Shown: positions 1 to 10,930 of the stretch, one piece after another | Layout: each line of letters begins with the position of its first letter | Position numbering within the stretch: position 1 is the stretch's first letter | The notes under the pieces: model-generated | The model's database searches: none | What the model saw: only the letters and a program-made list of their open reading frames with translations | Told to the model about the DNA's origin: nothing | NCBI GenBank assembly: GCA_015680685.1 | Contig: MNCI01021501.1 | Span: 199,381-241,404 of the forward strand | DNA from: Gnetum montanum | Lineage: Eukaryota > Streptophyta > Gnetopsida > Gnetales > Gnetaceae | Length of the DNA: 42,024 nucleotides | Reading direction: 5' to 3' | Made by a program: the position numbers and the translations under genes

Positions 1-212
1 TTCTTTCTTTCTTTCTCAGCTACCAAAAAAGGCCTGATGTCATTGTAATAAGGTGTTCACCCTTGTTGGCATGAACACTAGGTTTGTCAAGTATTGTAAT
101 GATGATCCATTCACATCTCATCACATTAGTTCCATTCCCCTCAATAATTCCATACCTTCCCGATATTATTGTAAGGAACTCGAGGATCAATTTTCATTCA
201 GTCATGGGGGTA
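1..212 (+). mobile_element. 3' internal end of Athila-like element A1
   Basis: This is non-coding sequence directly upstream of an LTR, so it is the last internal part of an element whose body lies left of the window. It opens with a short TTTC microsatellite. It ends with a G run at 206-210, immediately before TGATGAG, which is a candidate polypurine tract for plus-strand priming. The 13-mer TCAGTCATGGGGG at 198-210 recurs at 41382-41394 near the pol stop of A2. A short ORF in this stretch has no recognisable domain. Confidence 0.6.
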
Positions 213-235
213 TGATGAGATGTGATTCACATAGG

Positions 236-325
236 CCATGATATCACGTGCGATATCACATCCCCTGCGATATCGTGTATGCGATATCGCGTCATCCCCT
301 GTGATATCGCGTACGCGATATCGTG
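236..325 (+). promoter_or_regulatory. U3 cluster of GATATC palindromes (A1 LTR)
   Basis: Several near-copies of the palindrome GCGATATCGC are packed into about 90 bp just upstream of the LTR TATA box. The same cluster occurs in the A2 LTR. Dense palindromic U3 repeats are typical of LTR enhancer or protein-binding sites. The CpG in each copy would also make them methylation targets. A regulatory role is inferred. Confidence 0.5.
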
Positions 326-340
326 GTCCACCTTCATATC

Positions 341-348
341 TATAAATA
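341..348 (+). promoter_or_regulatory. TATA box of A1 LTR
   Basis: TATAAATA lies downstream of the palindrome cluster and about 170 bp upstream of the AATAAA at 515-520. The A2 LTR has the matching TATAAATT at 34631-34638. Transcription (start of R) is expected a short distance downstream. Confidence 0.6.
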
Positions 349-516
349 AGAGGCGGCTCTTCCTTGTTTTCCCATCCTAAGTTAGAAGTAGGAAAACTCT
401 GGTAGTTTGATCACTCCAAAGATAGAATATTTTCCATGTGCCGGTAGTAGGAGTCCTAAAGTGAACGAATATTTATTCGAGCAACATTGTACCTGAACAC
501 AAGTTATGTACGGTAA

Positions 517-1244
517 TAAAGACGGGCTTCTTGGATAAACCTTGCAATGCATGGAATAGGATTTTATTTATTGTTTTCTCTCTCACCCTTAAACTCCTAG
601 AATGTGGTATGAGTACGACTTGATTACGAGCATCTAAGGATGTGTACGGATAGTCAAGGAATTGGTTGATCATTGCATGCGGTATGAGTACAACTTGATT
701 ACGGGCATCTAGTGTGACTACTTGGTAACCCAGTGGCGTATCCAAGATCTACGCTTGGTAATCCCAGTGGTAGTACCAGATGTGTACAGTTAGTTAAGGA
801 ATCATCTGCTCATCACACTTAGGCTAGATAGATTCTCTAAACCCTTTCCTCCTAGTTAAGTNTGTGTAACGCACATGCTCGAAGTGGTCGTACTGAGGCA
901 CTTAACTAGGAGGAAAGGGTTTAGAGAATCTATCTAGCCTAAGTGCGATGAGCAGATGATTCCTTGACTAACTGTACACATCTGGTACTACCACTGGGAT
1001 TACCAAGCATAGATCTTGGATACGCCACTGGGTTACCAAGTAGTCACACTAGATGCCCGTAATCAAGTTGTACTCATACCGCATGCAATGATCAACCAAT
1101 TCCTTGACTATCCGTACACATCCTTAGATGCTCATAATCAAGTCGTACTCATACCACATTCTAGGAGTTTAAGGGTGAGAGAGAAAACAATAAATAAAAT
1201 CCTATTCCATGCATTGCAAGGTTTATCCAAGAAGCCCGTCTTTA
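517..1244. repeat. 345-bp inverted repeat inside A1 LTR
   Basis: Arm 517-861 is the reverse complement of 900-1244. The arms have equal length, no indels, and by eye four mismatches, all C/T-type. The spacer 862-899 begins with N, and the right arm ends at the base before the second N (1245). Identical short ORFs appear on opposite strands because of it. A misoriented contig explains this most simply; see findings. Confidence 0.9.
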
Positions 1245-1311
1245 NTGATCAGATCACGCGTGCTATGCTCGTTTCGTATGGTTGAGTGTAGAGGTACATC
1301 GCCACTCATTA

Positions 1312-1530
1312 GTGATCAATATGAAGAAGAGTTATTTCTTCAAGATAGAGATCACATATGTGAGACATGTGATTTCTAAAAATTAAATCATGATGGAATC
1401 TGCCAAGGTGAAGGCTATTAGATATTGACCAACTCCTAAAAATGTTGTTGTTGGCGACCATTTGGGATGCGACAGCCAACGAGTGTCCTCGAACAGGATT
1501 TAGGTGCCTGCTGGTCTCTGGCAACACCAA
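1312..1530 (-). pseudogene. Start of gag of element E (truncated)
   Basis: A minus-strand frame of about 70 codons runs from 1530 down to the A1 LTR border, where it is cut. The later part (MVANNNIFRSWSISN and following) resembles the N-terminal start of plant Ty3/gypsy Gag proteins, which often carry a PW/SW-x-SN pattern soon after the initiator. It lies just downstream, in minus orientation, of a possible primer binding site. The assignment rests on position and a short similarity only. No capsid or zinc-knuckle region is left. Confidence 0.35.
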
Positions 1531-1535
1531 GGCCC

Positions 1536-1552
1536 AGATACCTCCAAATAAA
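1536..1552 (-). other. Possible primer binding site of element E
   Basis: Read on the minus strand this gives AGGTATCTGGGCC, which is close to the initiator-Met-tRNA primer site TGGTATCAGAGCC used by many plant LTR elements. It sits between the LTR-like sequence (1560-3210) and a gag-like start. The mismatches make the call tentative. Confidence 0.3.
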
Positions 1553-2731
1553 CTCAGTAGTTAATGTGAGTATGTGTGTGTGCTGTTGCGGCGTGCGGTT
1601 GTGAGAAATGTAACGATTGCGTTGTGTGTAAACTACAAATGACTTACTTTAAAGAGATTCAGCCAACTTTGCCAAGTACTGTGAGTTCTTGAAAATTTCC
1701 TATTTTGTTCAACTGCCTAGTCTACGCGGTCCTTATAATACCTACTTGTAACAAATAAAATTTTGCAAAAACATTTGAGCACAACTCCGCAATCTACTCC
1801 TAATTTTCCCCAGAGAAAGAGATAGTTCCACAAGAAAACTAGAAATAGAGCAAGATTCGATGGAAATAAGCAGAAAAGAAAAGAAAGCAGATTTGTGTAG
1901 ACCTCAAATATTTAAACAAGGTAAAATGACACGAGTAAACACTTCGCAATAAAGCTATCCCAAATTCAATATCTACGAATTGTTCAAACTTCCAAGGCTC
2001 AAACAAGCAATATCTTCAAGACAATCCTATTATGCTACCAAAAATTGCTGCGTAAACTACCACGTACGAGACTCCATTTTGACTAGATAATAGATGTCAA
2101 CGATTGCATTCAAACAGAACCTTTAAAAGACTTGACAATTTCTGATTGAAATACCACGAGAATTCACTTTAAAGATAAAAAGAAGCTATTCTGGTCCCAT
2201 CAAAATACCAAAGATTTTCTGAACCCTCTCGACTACTGAATTGTTCAACGGCGTGACTACAAACAGAGGCTCTCTTACAACAATCCCAATAGCAGTTCCC
2301 ACACGTTGCACAATAATGAAATTTACTACTAAAATGCTCTTAAGGCTTTTAAACACAAGCGCTTCTATGGCAAAATTTTAATAGAAATTTCTATCGGGCA
2401 ACAAGAACAATAAGAGCAATCTAAAAATCCCAAAATTACTTGCCAAGGATGATACTATCTAAACCACTAGCTAAACAATTTAAACAAAACAAAAAATGAA
2501 ATGCATAACTCACAGGACCATGACAAAGAGGCTGAAATCTTTATTCTAGCAAGCCATCTTGCAAGCAATCGTTCACACTTTCTTCTTTACAAAATGCTCT
2601 TCTCCCAAGACTCAAAGTGTCTCCAAGTAAGAGCCCAAGTGCTAACTAGTAGCCTTCAAAATGTGATGTATGAGACCCCAAGTGTGATGATGATTTCAAG
2701 TGATGATCCTCCCTCCTTGACCCCTGAAGCC

Positions 2732-2739
2732 TTTTTATA
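2732..2739 (-). promoter_or_regulatory. TATA box in element E LTR
   Basis: TATAAAAA on the minus strand, with AATAAAG downstream at 2539-2545. The spacing suits an LTR promoter plus a polyadenylation signal. Confidence 0.45.
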
Positions 2740-2807
2740 GGGTTCAAAGGTAGGTAGGGAAGTTACATATTCAAAAATATCTCACCTAACTTCTCTCCCA
2801 AGTAACT

Positions 2808-2879
2808 TGGCCAACCAATTAGGAGATTACTTGCCCAACAAGTTAGGAGGTTACTTGCCCAACAAGTTAGGTAAGTTAC
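2808..2879. repeat. 24-bp minisatellite, three units
   Basis: Three consecutive 24-bp units (2808-2831, 2832-2855, 2856-2879) share the core TGCCCAACAAGTTAGG. They lie upstream of the minus-strand TATA box, in the presumed U3 of element E. Confidence 0.85.
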
Positions 2880-2941
2880 AACAATTTTGGGTGGTTTCAA
2901 CCACCAAAGAGATAAAAAAGCTGCGGTTGACAAGTGTCCCA

Positions 2942-3004
2942 TGTAGTTGCCAAGTGTCTTCATGTAGTTGCCAAGTGTCTTCATTCAGTTGCCAAGTGTC
3001 TTCA
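2942..3004. repeat. 21-bp minisatellite, three units
   Basis: Three 21-bp units (2942-2962, 2963-2983, 2984-3004) built on GTTGCCAAGTGTCTTCA. Looser relatives with GACAAGTGTCCCATG lie on both sides, so the array was once wider. It sits in the presumed U3 of element E. Confidence 0.85.
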
Positions 3005-3210
3005 TGGAGATAAACAAGTTGTAGGTGACAAGTGTCCCATGCAAATGACAAGTGGCCATTGTGGAGATAAAGAGGCTATAGTTGACAAGTGGCCTTTTTA
3101 ATGGTTACAAACATCATGGATTAAGGCTAGGAAGTTACAACTTCCACATAAAGTTACAATTATATAAATAAAAGCTATGGTTGGAAATGTCCATAAATCC
3201 CCCTTTTTAT

Positions 3211-3906
3211 AGGATGTTAAACAAATATCCCATAACTTTCTTTTTCTTTTGAAATCTTAAAATATTTTATTTAAATCATATTTTAGTTAAATCATAGTAA
3301 TAGAGATAGTAATTATAGTAAATATATATCTATTGGCCCCTAACTTGACAAAATTAAATATATATCTATGGACCACGTACGATCTTTATAATTGGTCAAA
3401 AAAAAATGGTTAAGAATATTATACGCTTCGTGATGTGCTGTACACGTTTACCCCCCTGCCACTGTAAAATAGATGTGCTTGTCAGAGAAACATCTAGTTC
3501 AACATTTGATCTGCCCCCTTCAATATCTCCCTCCTTTCTATTCCTTGAGGATGAAGTTAAGATATTTAGTTCTTTCTTTCCATTTTCATCATTTTCTTTT
3601 TTTTACATCATCCTTGAATTCACAGTTGCCACTGCTCCTTGAAGTTACACTTTTTTTGGATTCCCTGAAAGATGAAATTGGTCCTGAAACTATGTGAGAG
3701 GAGTCACCAATGGAAATTTCCGTGTCATCAGGATCTTACTTTATATCTTCTTTTGTTTCGTGCATCTCCTGAAGACTGACAAGCTGGAAATAGGCACCTT
3801 TGGGAATTGCCATTAACTTTTTCAACTATCAAATTGCAAAAACTTTTAACCAGTTTTATCATGCCAACCTGTTCCATGAAATGGCCAAAATGTGGCAACA
3901 GTTGTG
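3211..3906. other. No recognisable gene
   Basis: AT-rich sequence. Short ORFs here show no domain, and nothing matches the neighbouring elements. It may be the decayed pol of D or flanking sequence of E. Confidence 0.5.
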
Positions 3907-4244
3907 GAGGTAAAATCATTTCTTAGTTTAGCAGGATTTTACATCTAGTTCATCAAAAACTTTAGTGGTATTTCATGCACTATGTTTGATTTGCTTAAGA
4001 TGAATCAAGATTTTAGGTGGGGTAATGAGACCCAAATAAGCTTTGACTTATTAAAGAAAAAATAACCAATGAGCTGGTACTTATAATACCATATTTCTAG
4101 AAGCTTTTTCAAGTGGAGGTGGATGCAAGTGAACTTACCATTAGAGGGGTGCTTTCATAAGAAGGTAGACCTATTTCCTTCTTTTCAAAGAAGTTGAATG
4201 AGTTCATGTAGAAATATATCACATATGAAAAGGAAGTGTATTCT
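3907..4244 (+). pseudogene. Ty3/gypsy RT-RNase H remnant (element D)
   Basis: One plus-strand frame can be followed for about 112 codons despite several in-frame stops. It matches the join of reverse transcriptase and RNase H of plant Ty3/gypsy Pol: EVKSFLSLAGFY, then FIKNFSGI, then a tether region FRWGNETQISFDLLKKKIT. The RNase H start follows: VEVDASELTIRGVLS (catalytic Asp retained), EGRPISFFSKKLN and a KYITYEKEVYS end corresponding to the usual Y-x-TYxKE motif. The frame breaks exactly where the LTR of B begins (4245), so B inserted into D. The continuation of D was not found on the right, so one side has been lost or rearranged. Confidence 0.75.
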
Positions 4245-5694
4245 TGAAACACCACAAAAATTTGCATGCTATAGCCAATTTTTATTATTTAGCTTTCATC
4301 CCATGAAAATCGAGGTAAAACTTCATTGTAAATGTGAAGATTGTAATCCATAAGGGACAATATCACATATTTCATACTTTTGGAGCTAAAAATGCCTCAT
4401 AAGTGGTCAAAGCCTCATTTCCCAAGTGAAAAAAGTCACCTAGTTTTTATATTTGTGCTTTGGGTGGAGGAGGTGGTCAAAAATGCCTTTTGGAATGCCA
4501 AAAATAGCAATTTTATGGGTTTTATGGGGTGGGGGGCATACATTTTTCTATGCTAGAAATACTTGTAGGGGGTGGATCTCACCTACCCCTAGTGTGGAAA
4601 GGTGGGAATTTCCCCTCATCTTGGAAATGTTTTCCCCAATGTGAAAACTACATGCCCCTAGCATGGAAGCTGCAAAAGCCAAATTTCAACACTCCATGCA
4701 CTCCAACATTGACCAACCACTTCAGCAAGGATGGTGGAAGGCTCAATGTGAAAGATCTATCTCCAGCATAAAAGGTGTGCCCTTGTTACTATTTATAGTA
4801 AATGGAATGGCCATGGGAGGAAGGCACTTACTATATATGGTAACTTCCTAAATTTGGGCATCCATCTCACCTGTATGAGATAAAAAATTATAACAAAATT
4901 ACATCCAATTTGTAGCCAAATTACAATCATTTTGTAGCCCCATTCATGACCTAAAACCTATAAAAGCCAACATTGAACACCATTTATGGGTTCAATAATT
5001 TTTGGCTATAAGTTTAGTAATTCTTAGCAATCCTTGATACACAATTCCACACTTAGGCATTTTCAAGTACTCAAGAGCTATTGTAAGTTCCCATACTTGC
5101 ATTCTCTTGAACCCTAATGTGGAAGCATTGTAACTCTATCACTGTGATACTTGTGAACTTTTGGTGTCAATGCTACATTTTTGGGGCTCCCAACCCCTAG
5201 TGTGAAGTAATTTGGTAGCCAATTTTCTTACTTTTCTCAACCCTGAGAAATAACCCAAATTGCAGATCTAGAGTAGCAACATAGGAGTTTTGATAGCATC
5301 AGGAGTGGTAGGACATCCGAATCATGGAGTTAACTATATTGACTCCAATGGACCTTAAACCCTCATCTAAGTGAACCCCTTGCTACCCATTTAGGCATCA
5401 TTTGTACATATTTCTCTAACTTATTATTTATTATTTCTTAATAAATTTTTAAGTTTTGGGTTTTCTATGCAAAATATATTTGTTTATTTTCTATGTATTA
5501 TTTAGATTTGTTATCAGTTTTTGCATTCCATTTTTATTACACTATTTTACAACCCTCCCAAGTCCTTAGTTAATCTGCCATACTAGCCAAGGTACCTCAA
5601 ATCCCATTTTCATAGAGGCCTTGGGGATTTGAGGTTGAGGCTGCTACACCAAATCCATCGATTTTTCTAGTGATTGATTTTTCTGGTTGCAACA
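4245..5694 (+). mobile_element. 5' LTR of element B
   Basis: The start TGAAACACCACAAAAATTT parallels the sense start of the C LTR (TGAAACACCATAAAATTTT). The end GATTTTTCTGGTTGCAACA parallels the C end, and a primer site follows after 7 bases. Length is 1450 bp against 1275 bp in C. A TATA box is at 4959-4966. No coding capacity was recognised. Part of it (roughly 4560-5100) resembles 31345-31610. Confidence 0.75.
4959..4966 (+). promoter_or_regulatory. TATA box of B LTR
   Basis: TATAAAAG lies in the second half of the LTR. A similar CCTATAAAAACC occurs in the LTR-like fragment at about 31460, in a matching local context. Confidence 0.5.
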
Positions 5695-5701
5695 GTCTTT
5701 T

Positions 5702-5720
5702 TGGTGCTAGAAGGAGGGCC
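5702..5720 (+). other. Primer binding site of element B
   Basis: TGGTGCTAGAAGGAGGGCC begins with the TGG that pairs with a tRNA CCA end and lies 7 bases after the LTR. Element C has TGGCACTAGAAGGAGGGC at the equivalent place, so B and C use the same primer tRNA. I cannot name that tRNA with certainty. Confidence 0.75.
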
Positions 5721-5834
5721 TACATTCAAATTTTGTGACCAAATCTATCTTCACCATAGCCAATGTTTCCATTTATAAGCTTTTCTCTAATTTTGTACAA
5801 CCAAAATCTTCAAAGAATCAATGCTACCCTTCCT

Positions 5835-5865
5835 CCCCCCACACACACCCCCCACCCCCCACCCC
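5835..5865 (-). other. G-quadruplex-forming cluster
   Basis: Four C runs (5835-5840, 5848-5853, 5855-5860, 5862-5865) within 31 bp give four G runs on the minus strand with loops of 1 to 7 bases. This meets the usual G-quadruplex pattern; the plus strand could form an i-motif. Confidence 0.6.
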
Positions 5866-6170
5866 TGACCTCTTCTTCCTTGTGATAGATACTATAGCGT
5901 AGAAGTTACAGTTGGTTGGGTGGTGGCTTTTCATAGCACTTGTTATGAATCTTTCAGCCCCAAAGCCAATGTTGGAAACCTTTCCCCATTTTCCTTTTTT
6001 CTACCTAATTCAAGATTTTCTAGTTTCCAAAGTTGGTGGTGTAGCCCTTCCAGAAATTACCAAACTTCCAAAAGTAAGCTTCCCTCCACTTTCCTAGCTA
6101 AGAAAATTGGCAGCCTACCAAAACCAAGTTGAGTGAAAAAATACTTAACTGTCCATTTTTGTTTTTAGCC

Positions 6171-6790
6171 TTCTCCCTCATCAAAAATGGGTTAGAAGAT
6201 GTGAGATTCCCATAATCTCACCCCCCTTCTTTTCCCCCCTACCATACCCAGCATAGAGGTAGTTGAGAGGCCAGCATGGGTGAGGCTTAACACCAGCATT
6301 TCCAACTTTTCATTTTTTGTAAAGGAGTAAACCCCACTTACCTCCCACTTACTAATTTTAGTAAGTACTTTTCTTTTAGCCATTTTTGCTTCCTTTGATC
6401 ATTTTTGAATTCCACTTGTTGGGATCCACCTCTATTATTATCATTTATAACTTGTTTTAAGCCATTTGTTGCATTTTTAATTTCTAGACTTTTCCCCTTG
6501 TCAATGCTGGGTTAGAAGGTGCAAGATTCCCATTACATCCCCCTTCTCTTCCCCCTACCATACTTAGCTTAGAGGTAGTTAGGAGGTTAGCATGGGTGAG
6601 GCCTAACACCAACTTTTTTAGCTTTCCATTGTTCGTAAAGGAGTAAACCCCCCTTACCCTCCACTTACTAACTATAGTACTTTATATTTAGCTATTTTTG
6701 CTTCATTTTACACATTTTTGAATTCCATTCATTGGAATTTACTTCTATTTCATCATTTATAGCCTTTTTTATATCCATTTTAGCAAAATA
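6171..6790 (+). repeat. Tandem duplication, period about 320 bp
   Basis: Two diverged copies (about 6171-6490 and 6491-6790) share ordered blocks: GGGTTAGAAG (6189 and 6509), CATGGGTGAGGC, GTAAAGGAGTAAACCCC and ATTTTTGAATTCCA. The copies lie directly before the gag start in the B leader. Confidence 0.85.
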
Positions 6791-6793
6791 GCC

Positions 6794-7177
6794 ATGTCTT
6801 TTCAACAATCCGCAAAGTTTCCCTTCACCCTTAATGAAGAAGGTCCAAACGAAAAAGCCATGATGATCTATGATTTCAAAGACCATGGTATCATCAAATG
6901 TAGGCAATATTTGAGGGTCATATGGGAAAGTCTTAACTTTACAACCATAAATGAAGACCATTATTACTACATTTATGACAAAATGCAAGCTAGCCTCATG
7001 ATTCCATGTGTGAAAGCAAAGGAAAAAAGCAAGTTTGAGCTCATACATTGGGATGAGAAGGAGTATGTCCCATCCTCATATGACCAAATATTCCTCAATG
7101 ACATCTATGATAGCATCCTAGCTCAATTGATTATGATTGAAGAGGAAGATAACAAGCATATCTCTGAGGAACAATAG
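6794..7177 (+). pseudogene. gag N-terminal region, element B
   Basis: A 127-codon open frame forms the first coding part of B. Its segment KFELIHWDEKEYVPSSY corresponds to EYEFMYCNRKELIPMPS of the C gag start (28073-28630 minus), in the same relative place. The ending is acidic. It would be the N-terminal part of Gag, the structural polyprotein of the cytoplasmic particle. The frame stops at 7177 and coding sense continues in pieces to about 8880, so the gene is broken. Confidence 0.6.
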
Positions 7178-7696
7178 GAAGAGGTGGATGAATTTAAGGT
7201 AGAATCTAAGTCTAAAAACACCCTGGGAAGATAGTTCCAACAAACATTTCCAAAGGTCATAGTGCCTTACTCTAACACCTTTGTGTTCTCCATGGGCATG
7301 GTATTGCCATCTTCCACTCTTTCCTACCTTATCATGGTTGGTCCCACATCGTTCATATCCACACATCAAATCCAAATGATGCCATAATCAATAGCTTATA
7401 ATTCGTCAATGCCATTTACTACATAGTCTCAATCTGTACATTCATTGATGGTCATTTTTACCACCGAAAATCCATTAACTACCCATGTAGGATCCACCAT
7501 GGGACCCCAAGTAACTCAGGGGTTACATACCCCCTTTATCCCATTTGTGCCTCAGATACTGGCAGAAACATCCTTCTCCTCATTTGGCCCACAAGCTATG
7601 ACTATAACACAATATCTTTCTTCCATCTTAAAATCCATAATGAGGCCATAGGCCTTAGAACATATGCCAAAATCATATGTGTAAGCTCCCCAACCA

Positions 7697-8880
7697 ACAG
7701 GGCCACCGCAAGGGCTAGATCAAGCCTTCTATATGGTCCAGGACTTGATGGAGGAGTTGAAGAGGCTCAGAGCCTCTACTTCACAAACTATCAAGATTAT
7801 GGACTTCTACCAGGATGATCCCATTAGTCTTATAGTCCCACCCTTAACACTTCCTCCTGGTCTTCCTATTTTTCAATTTAGCAAATATAATGAAGAAGGT
7901 GATTCCAATTCTCACCTTATTATCTTTCAATTTGAGTGCTTACTCTTGTAGCCATGGCCTCATACCATTATGAGGATTTTCCTTATGTCCTTAATAGAGA
8001 AAGCACTTGATTGGTACCATGTATTACCTAAAGGATCCATATCCTCTTTAGAAGACTTGATAGCCTATTTTGTTAACCACTTCAAGTATACCTTGAAGCC
8101 TAACACCATGCTTGACCAACTCATGAAGGTTAAGTAGGGGCCTCTATAACCCATATATAAATTCATCCAATGATGGAATGGACTACTAAATGAATTACCA
8201 GAACCCATAGCTAAAGCCCACCTTTTGGCCATATTCAAGGGGTTTGTGAACAACTTCATCAAGTCAAAACTTTATTACCTTGACTCATGGTCCCTTAGCC
8301 AAGCATTTTCCCAAACCAAGAACATAAAGGATGTTGTGGAGGCCAATCATGATCTGGCCTGCATATCATATAAGAATCAACATGCATGAAGAGATAAGGA
8401 GAAGAGCAAACAAAACAACACAACTATAGCAACTATAATTGAAGAAGCAAGGCTCACAAACTAGGTGCCAAGGGCCAACCCACCTAAGGCCCTCACTAAT
8501 GATTGCAATATCGAACCATAAACCTCTAGGGCTATCACATAAAAAATGATTAGACAAAATTTTGAGTGAAAAGACCATAGTAAGTACATAACCTTATCTA
8601 TGAGACCATCTGAGTTGTAAAACCAACTATTGAAGAATGGGAACATGCAATATAAACTAGTGACTGGCCACTCAAAAGAAACACAAGTGACTATAAGAAA
8701 TAGCCAACAATCCTACTTAAGCAATTAAGGATGATCCCCAACTACCTATGTACTTCAAATTAGACCACTTCTACCATTATCAACAACTACCTGGTCATGA
8801 CATAGACTTCTGCCTCATGCTAAAGGATGACCTACAGAGGATGATAAATAGGGGAGAATTGGTCATAGATGCTTCCAACC
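7697..8880 (+). pseudogene. gag capsid and zinc-knuckle region, element B
   Basis: Decayed plus-strand coding region aligning with C gag (27835-26288 minus). Matching blocks in order: MDFYQDDPISLIVP, FSKYNEEGDSNSHL, ALDWYHVLPKGSISSLEDLI, HFKYTLKPNTMLDQLM, AHLLAIFKGFVNNFIKSKLY. These are the capsid part of Retrotrans_gag. Later DHFYHYQQLPGHDIDFCL corresponds to the C zinc-knuckle region. At least eight in-frame stops interrupt it, many of the CAA/CAG-to-TAA/TAG kind. No functional Gag is possible. Confidence 0.75.
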
Positions 8881-9477
8881 TTGTTTGATCATAAAATTAG
8901 TCAATGTAGGTCTACAAAGACCCATTGAATGCTAATGATAGCCCTTACATTATTTCAGCATTGAACATTAATGACAATCAAAGACTCGCATGAGAACCAT
9001 TCGTGATTCGAGTATCCCTCTATGATGAAAAAACTTCTTTAGCTTCCACCAACTCAAGATCCCTCGTTGTCATAAGAGTACCATCATGAGTGCCTTTGAG
9101 GAAACATTTTTTTATTAGGGTATCCCAATCTAACACAACCCAACCAGCCATAGCCCAACCAAGTACACAATAACCTTCTATAGTAGCTAATGCTACTACT
9201 TCTTCCTCACAACTAATAACTGATAACCGAAAGATCTCAACTAAACAAATGAAGAAGCATAAGCAAAAGCCTAGAAACAAGGGTGACAAGTAGATGGAAA
9301 CACATAAGGAAGTGGGTCCATTAAAGTCCACTCCCATTTCATCTATACCCATGACCTCCTTTGCTTATCCCCTTCAATTAACAAGTCACAAGTGAATCCA
9401 AAAAAACATAACAAAAAAAAATAAACAAAAAAAGCCCCAACAACCACAACCTAAAGTAGAAGTTTGTATTTTGGGGT

Positions 9478-10458
9478 GCATGGAGGAAGTGAAGTACAAC
9501 TTGGATGACAAGCCCATGGCCAATGATAAAAACTTCCTTAGTGCAATGGACTACGTCAAACAATCCCTCAAGTAGAAGAACACAACTCTAATCTTGAACG
9601 ACATGTTCATGATTTCTGCTACATATCGTGAAACACTAGCCAAAATGTTTACTTCCATCCTTGTTAGTGAGGACGTTCTTACTAACAAGGAATCCATCCA
9701 TGCAGTAATGGTTCCTCCCCCACCAAATGGGAAGAAGTTAACACCCCTTGTATTTCACAATAGTGAAATCAAGGCCAATCCCCAAAATGAGGAAGTAACT
9801 ATAACCCCTTTATTTATAACGATACGTGTACAACATTTTAAAGTTGATTGAGTGCATGTTGATGATGGAGCCACAACTAACATCATCCCATGTACCATCA
9901 TTGAATGCTTGGGCTTAACTAAGCAAATACAACCTACAACCACTGCAGCTTTTATGTCCTTCAATGGATCAAGAGTTACCATCAAGGGATCTATTTCCTT
10001 GGACTTCATGATAGGGGAGAAATTCCCCATAACTATCAATTTCTTGGTGGTGGAGGAGATGCTTAGTTTAACCTTATCCTAGAAATACCTTGGTTGGATC
10101 AATTATGAGTTGTTTTCTCACCCATCCACCAAGAAATTCACCTTTCTTATGAGGCAGGTAAAATCATCATCCACAATGATAGCAGAGTTCCCGTAGTTAT
10201 CAATAATGTGAACATCAAGTAGGGATCTAAAGTGGAGCTTTAAGAGGAAACTCCTAGTCATGAAGTCCATCAACCCAAGGGAGAGAAATAACCAAGGAAC
10301 AACAACAATGATAAGCAACAAGATGTGTTATTGGATGAACTCCCTTTTAACATCATTAGTGAAAGTGATGGTGAATATAAGCTTGTGCAGAGTAGGTCCT
10401 ATCCATTCCCTAATCTTTCAAAGATTAGGAAGAATCTACACAAGTTAAGTGCACCTTA
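9478..10458 (+). pseudogene. Aspartic protease region, element B
   Basis: Retropepsin-type protease that would cut Gag-Pol. The main pieces (9594-9851 and 9852-10082) are one frame broken by a TGA. HAVMVPPPPNGKKLTPLVFH matches the C block HSIMLPLAAEKPEPSLLTFH. The active-site segment is VHVDDGATTNIIP, with DDGA in place of the textbook DTGA or DSGA; C has the same VDDGA, so this looks like a lineage feature rather than damage. FLVVEEMLSLTLS then stands where C has IIVKEIPGFNLILGRSWL. Near the end SKIRKNLHKLSAP corresponds to the C protease end KIKAIRKQLQG. A repeat array follows, not RT. Confidence 0.7.
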
Positions 10459-10684
10459 GCCTTTCTATCCCATGCCCTGATAACCAGATGCATCGATAGC
10501 CATGTAGCCTAACCTTTCTTTATTAATTTGTTATACCTCTTTTATGTAATTTATTTTATTCTTTATGCATGTAGCCTAAGTTTCTACTTTCATTTACATT
10601 CTTAAGGTCTTTCTTTTCCCTTATTGTTACTTATGTTATAAACATTAAAACTTAAAATCACCAAGAGATACATAGGTTTCTCTT
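10459..10684. other. Spacer, nothing recognised
   Basis: AT-rich sequence between the protease end and the repeat array of B, with no coding signal. Confidence 0.4.
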
Positions 10685-10930
10685 CAACAAGGCTTGTTAT
10701 GGTCTTAAACTCGCATCCCATTCTGCTAGGCCTTAAATTGGCATCCTAGTCTACTAAGAATCTAAACTGGCAATATGGCCTACTATGGACTTAAACTAGC
10801 AAAAACATGGCCTACCATGGCCTTAAACTTACAATGATGATCACATAATATGATCCACCATGGCCTAAAATTGGCAAAAAAAAAACAACCTATGTCCACC
10901 ATGGCCTAAAATTGGTAAATGAATCTTTTA
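10685..10930 (+). repeat. GGCCT/TTAAA tandem array 1 of element B
   Basis: Irregular tandem units of roughly 30-40 bp carry GGCCTACCATGGCCTTAAAC-like cores. The same kind of unit makes array 2 of B (32172-32530) and, in diverged form, array 1 of C (24325-24735), at the same place between protease and antisense gene. Confidence 0.8.

Larger units (their letters stand above)
213..1311 (+). mobile_element. LTR of Athila-like element A1 (rearranged)
   Basis: It starts TGATGAG and ends CTCATTA, a one-base variant of the perfect TGATGAG/CTCATCA ends of the A2 LTR at 34514-35570. It aligns with that LTR in order: GATATC palindromes, TATA box at 341-348, AATAAA at 515-520, repeats built on GTACGACTTGATTACGAGC, and a closing part shared with A2. 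The middle (863-1244) is inverted relative to A2 and lies exactly between two N bases at 862 and 1245. No primer binding site follows 1311, so this is a 3' LTR or solo LTR. Confidence 0.85.
1560..3210 (-). mobile_element. Probable LTR of element E
   Basis: On the minus strand this stretch has LTR order: repeat-rich U3 (two minisatellites, 2808-2879 and 2942-3004), a TATA box TATAAAAA (2732-2739), a polyadenylation signal AATAAAG (2539-2545) about 190 bp downstream, a long non-coding U5-like part, and then a possible primer site and gag start. No second copy is in the window, so both ends are approximate. The long non-coding stretch would otherwise be unexplained. Confidence 0.5.
5721..6790 (+). 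other. Leader of element B, non-coding
   Basis: The long untranslated stretch between primer site and gag contains a C-run cluster at 5835-5865 and a 320-bp tandem duplication. Small ORFs here have no recognisable domain. Confidence 0.6.

Noticed and set aside
473-1285. Identical 90-codon proteins on opposite strands
   Set aside because: They are the two arms of the LTR inverted repeat translated; the sequence is non-coding LTR DNA.
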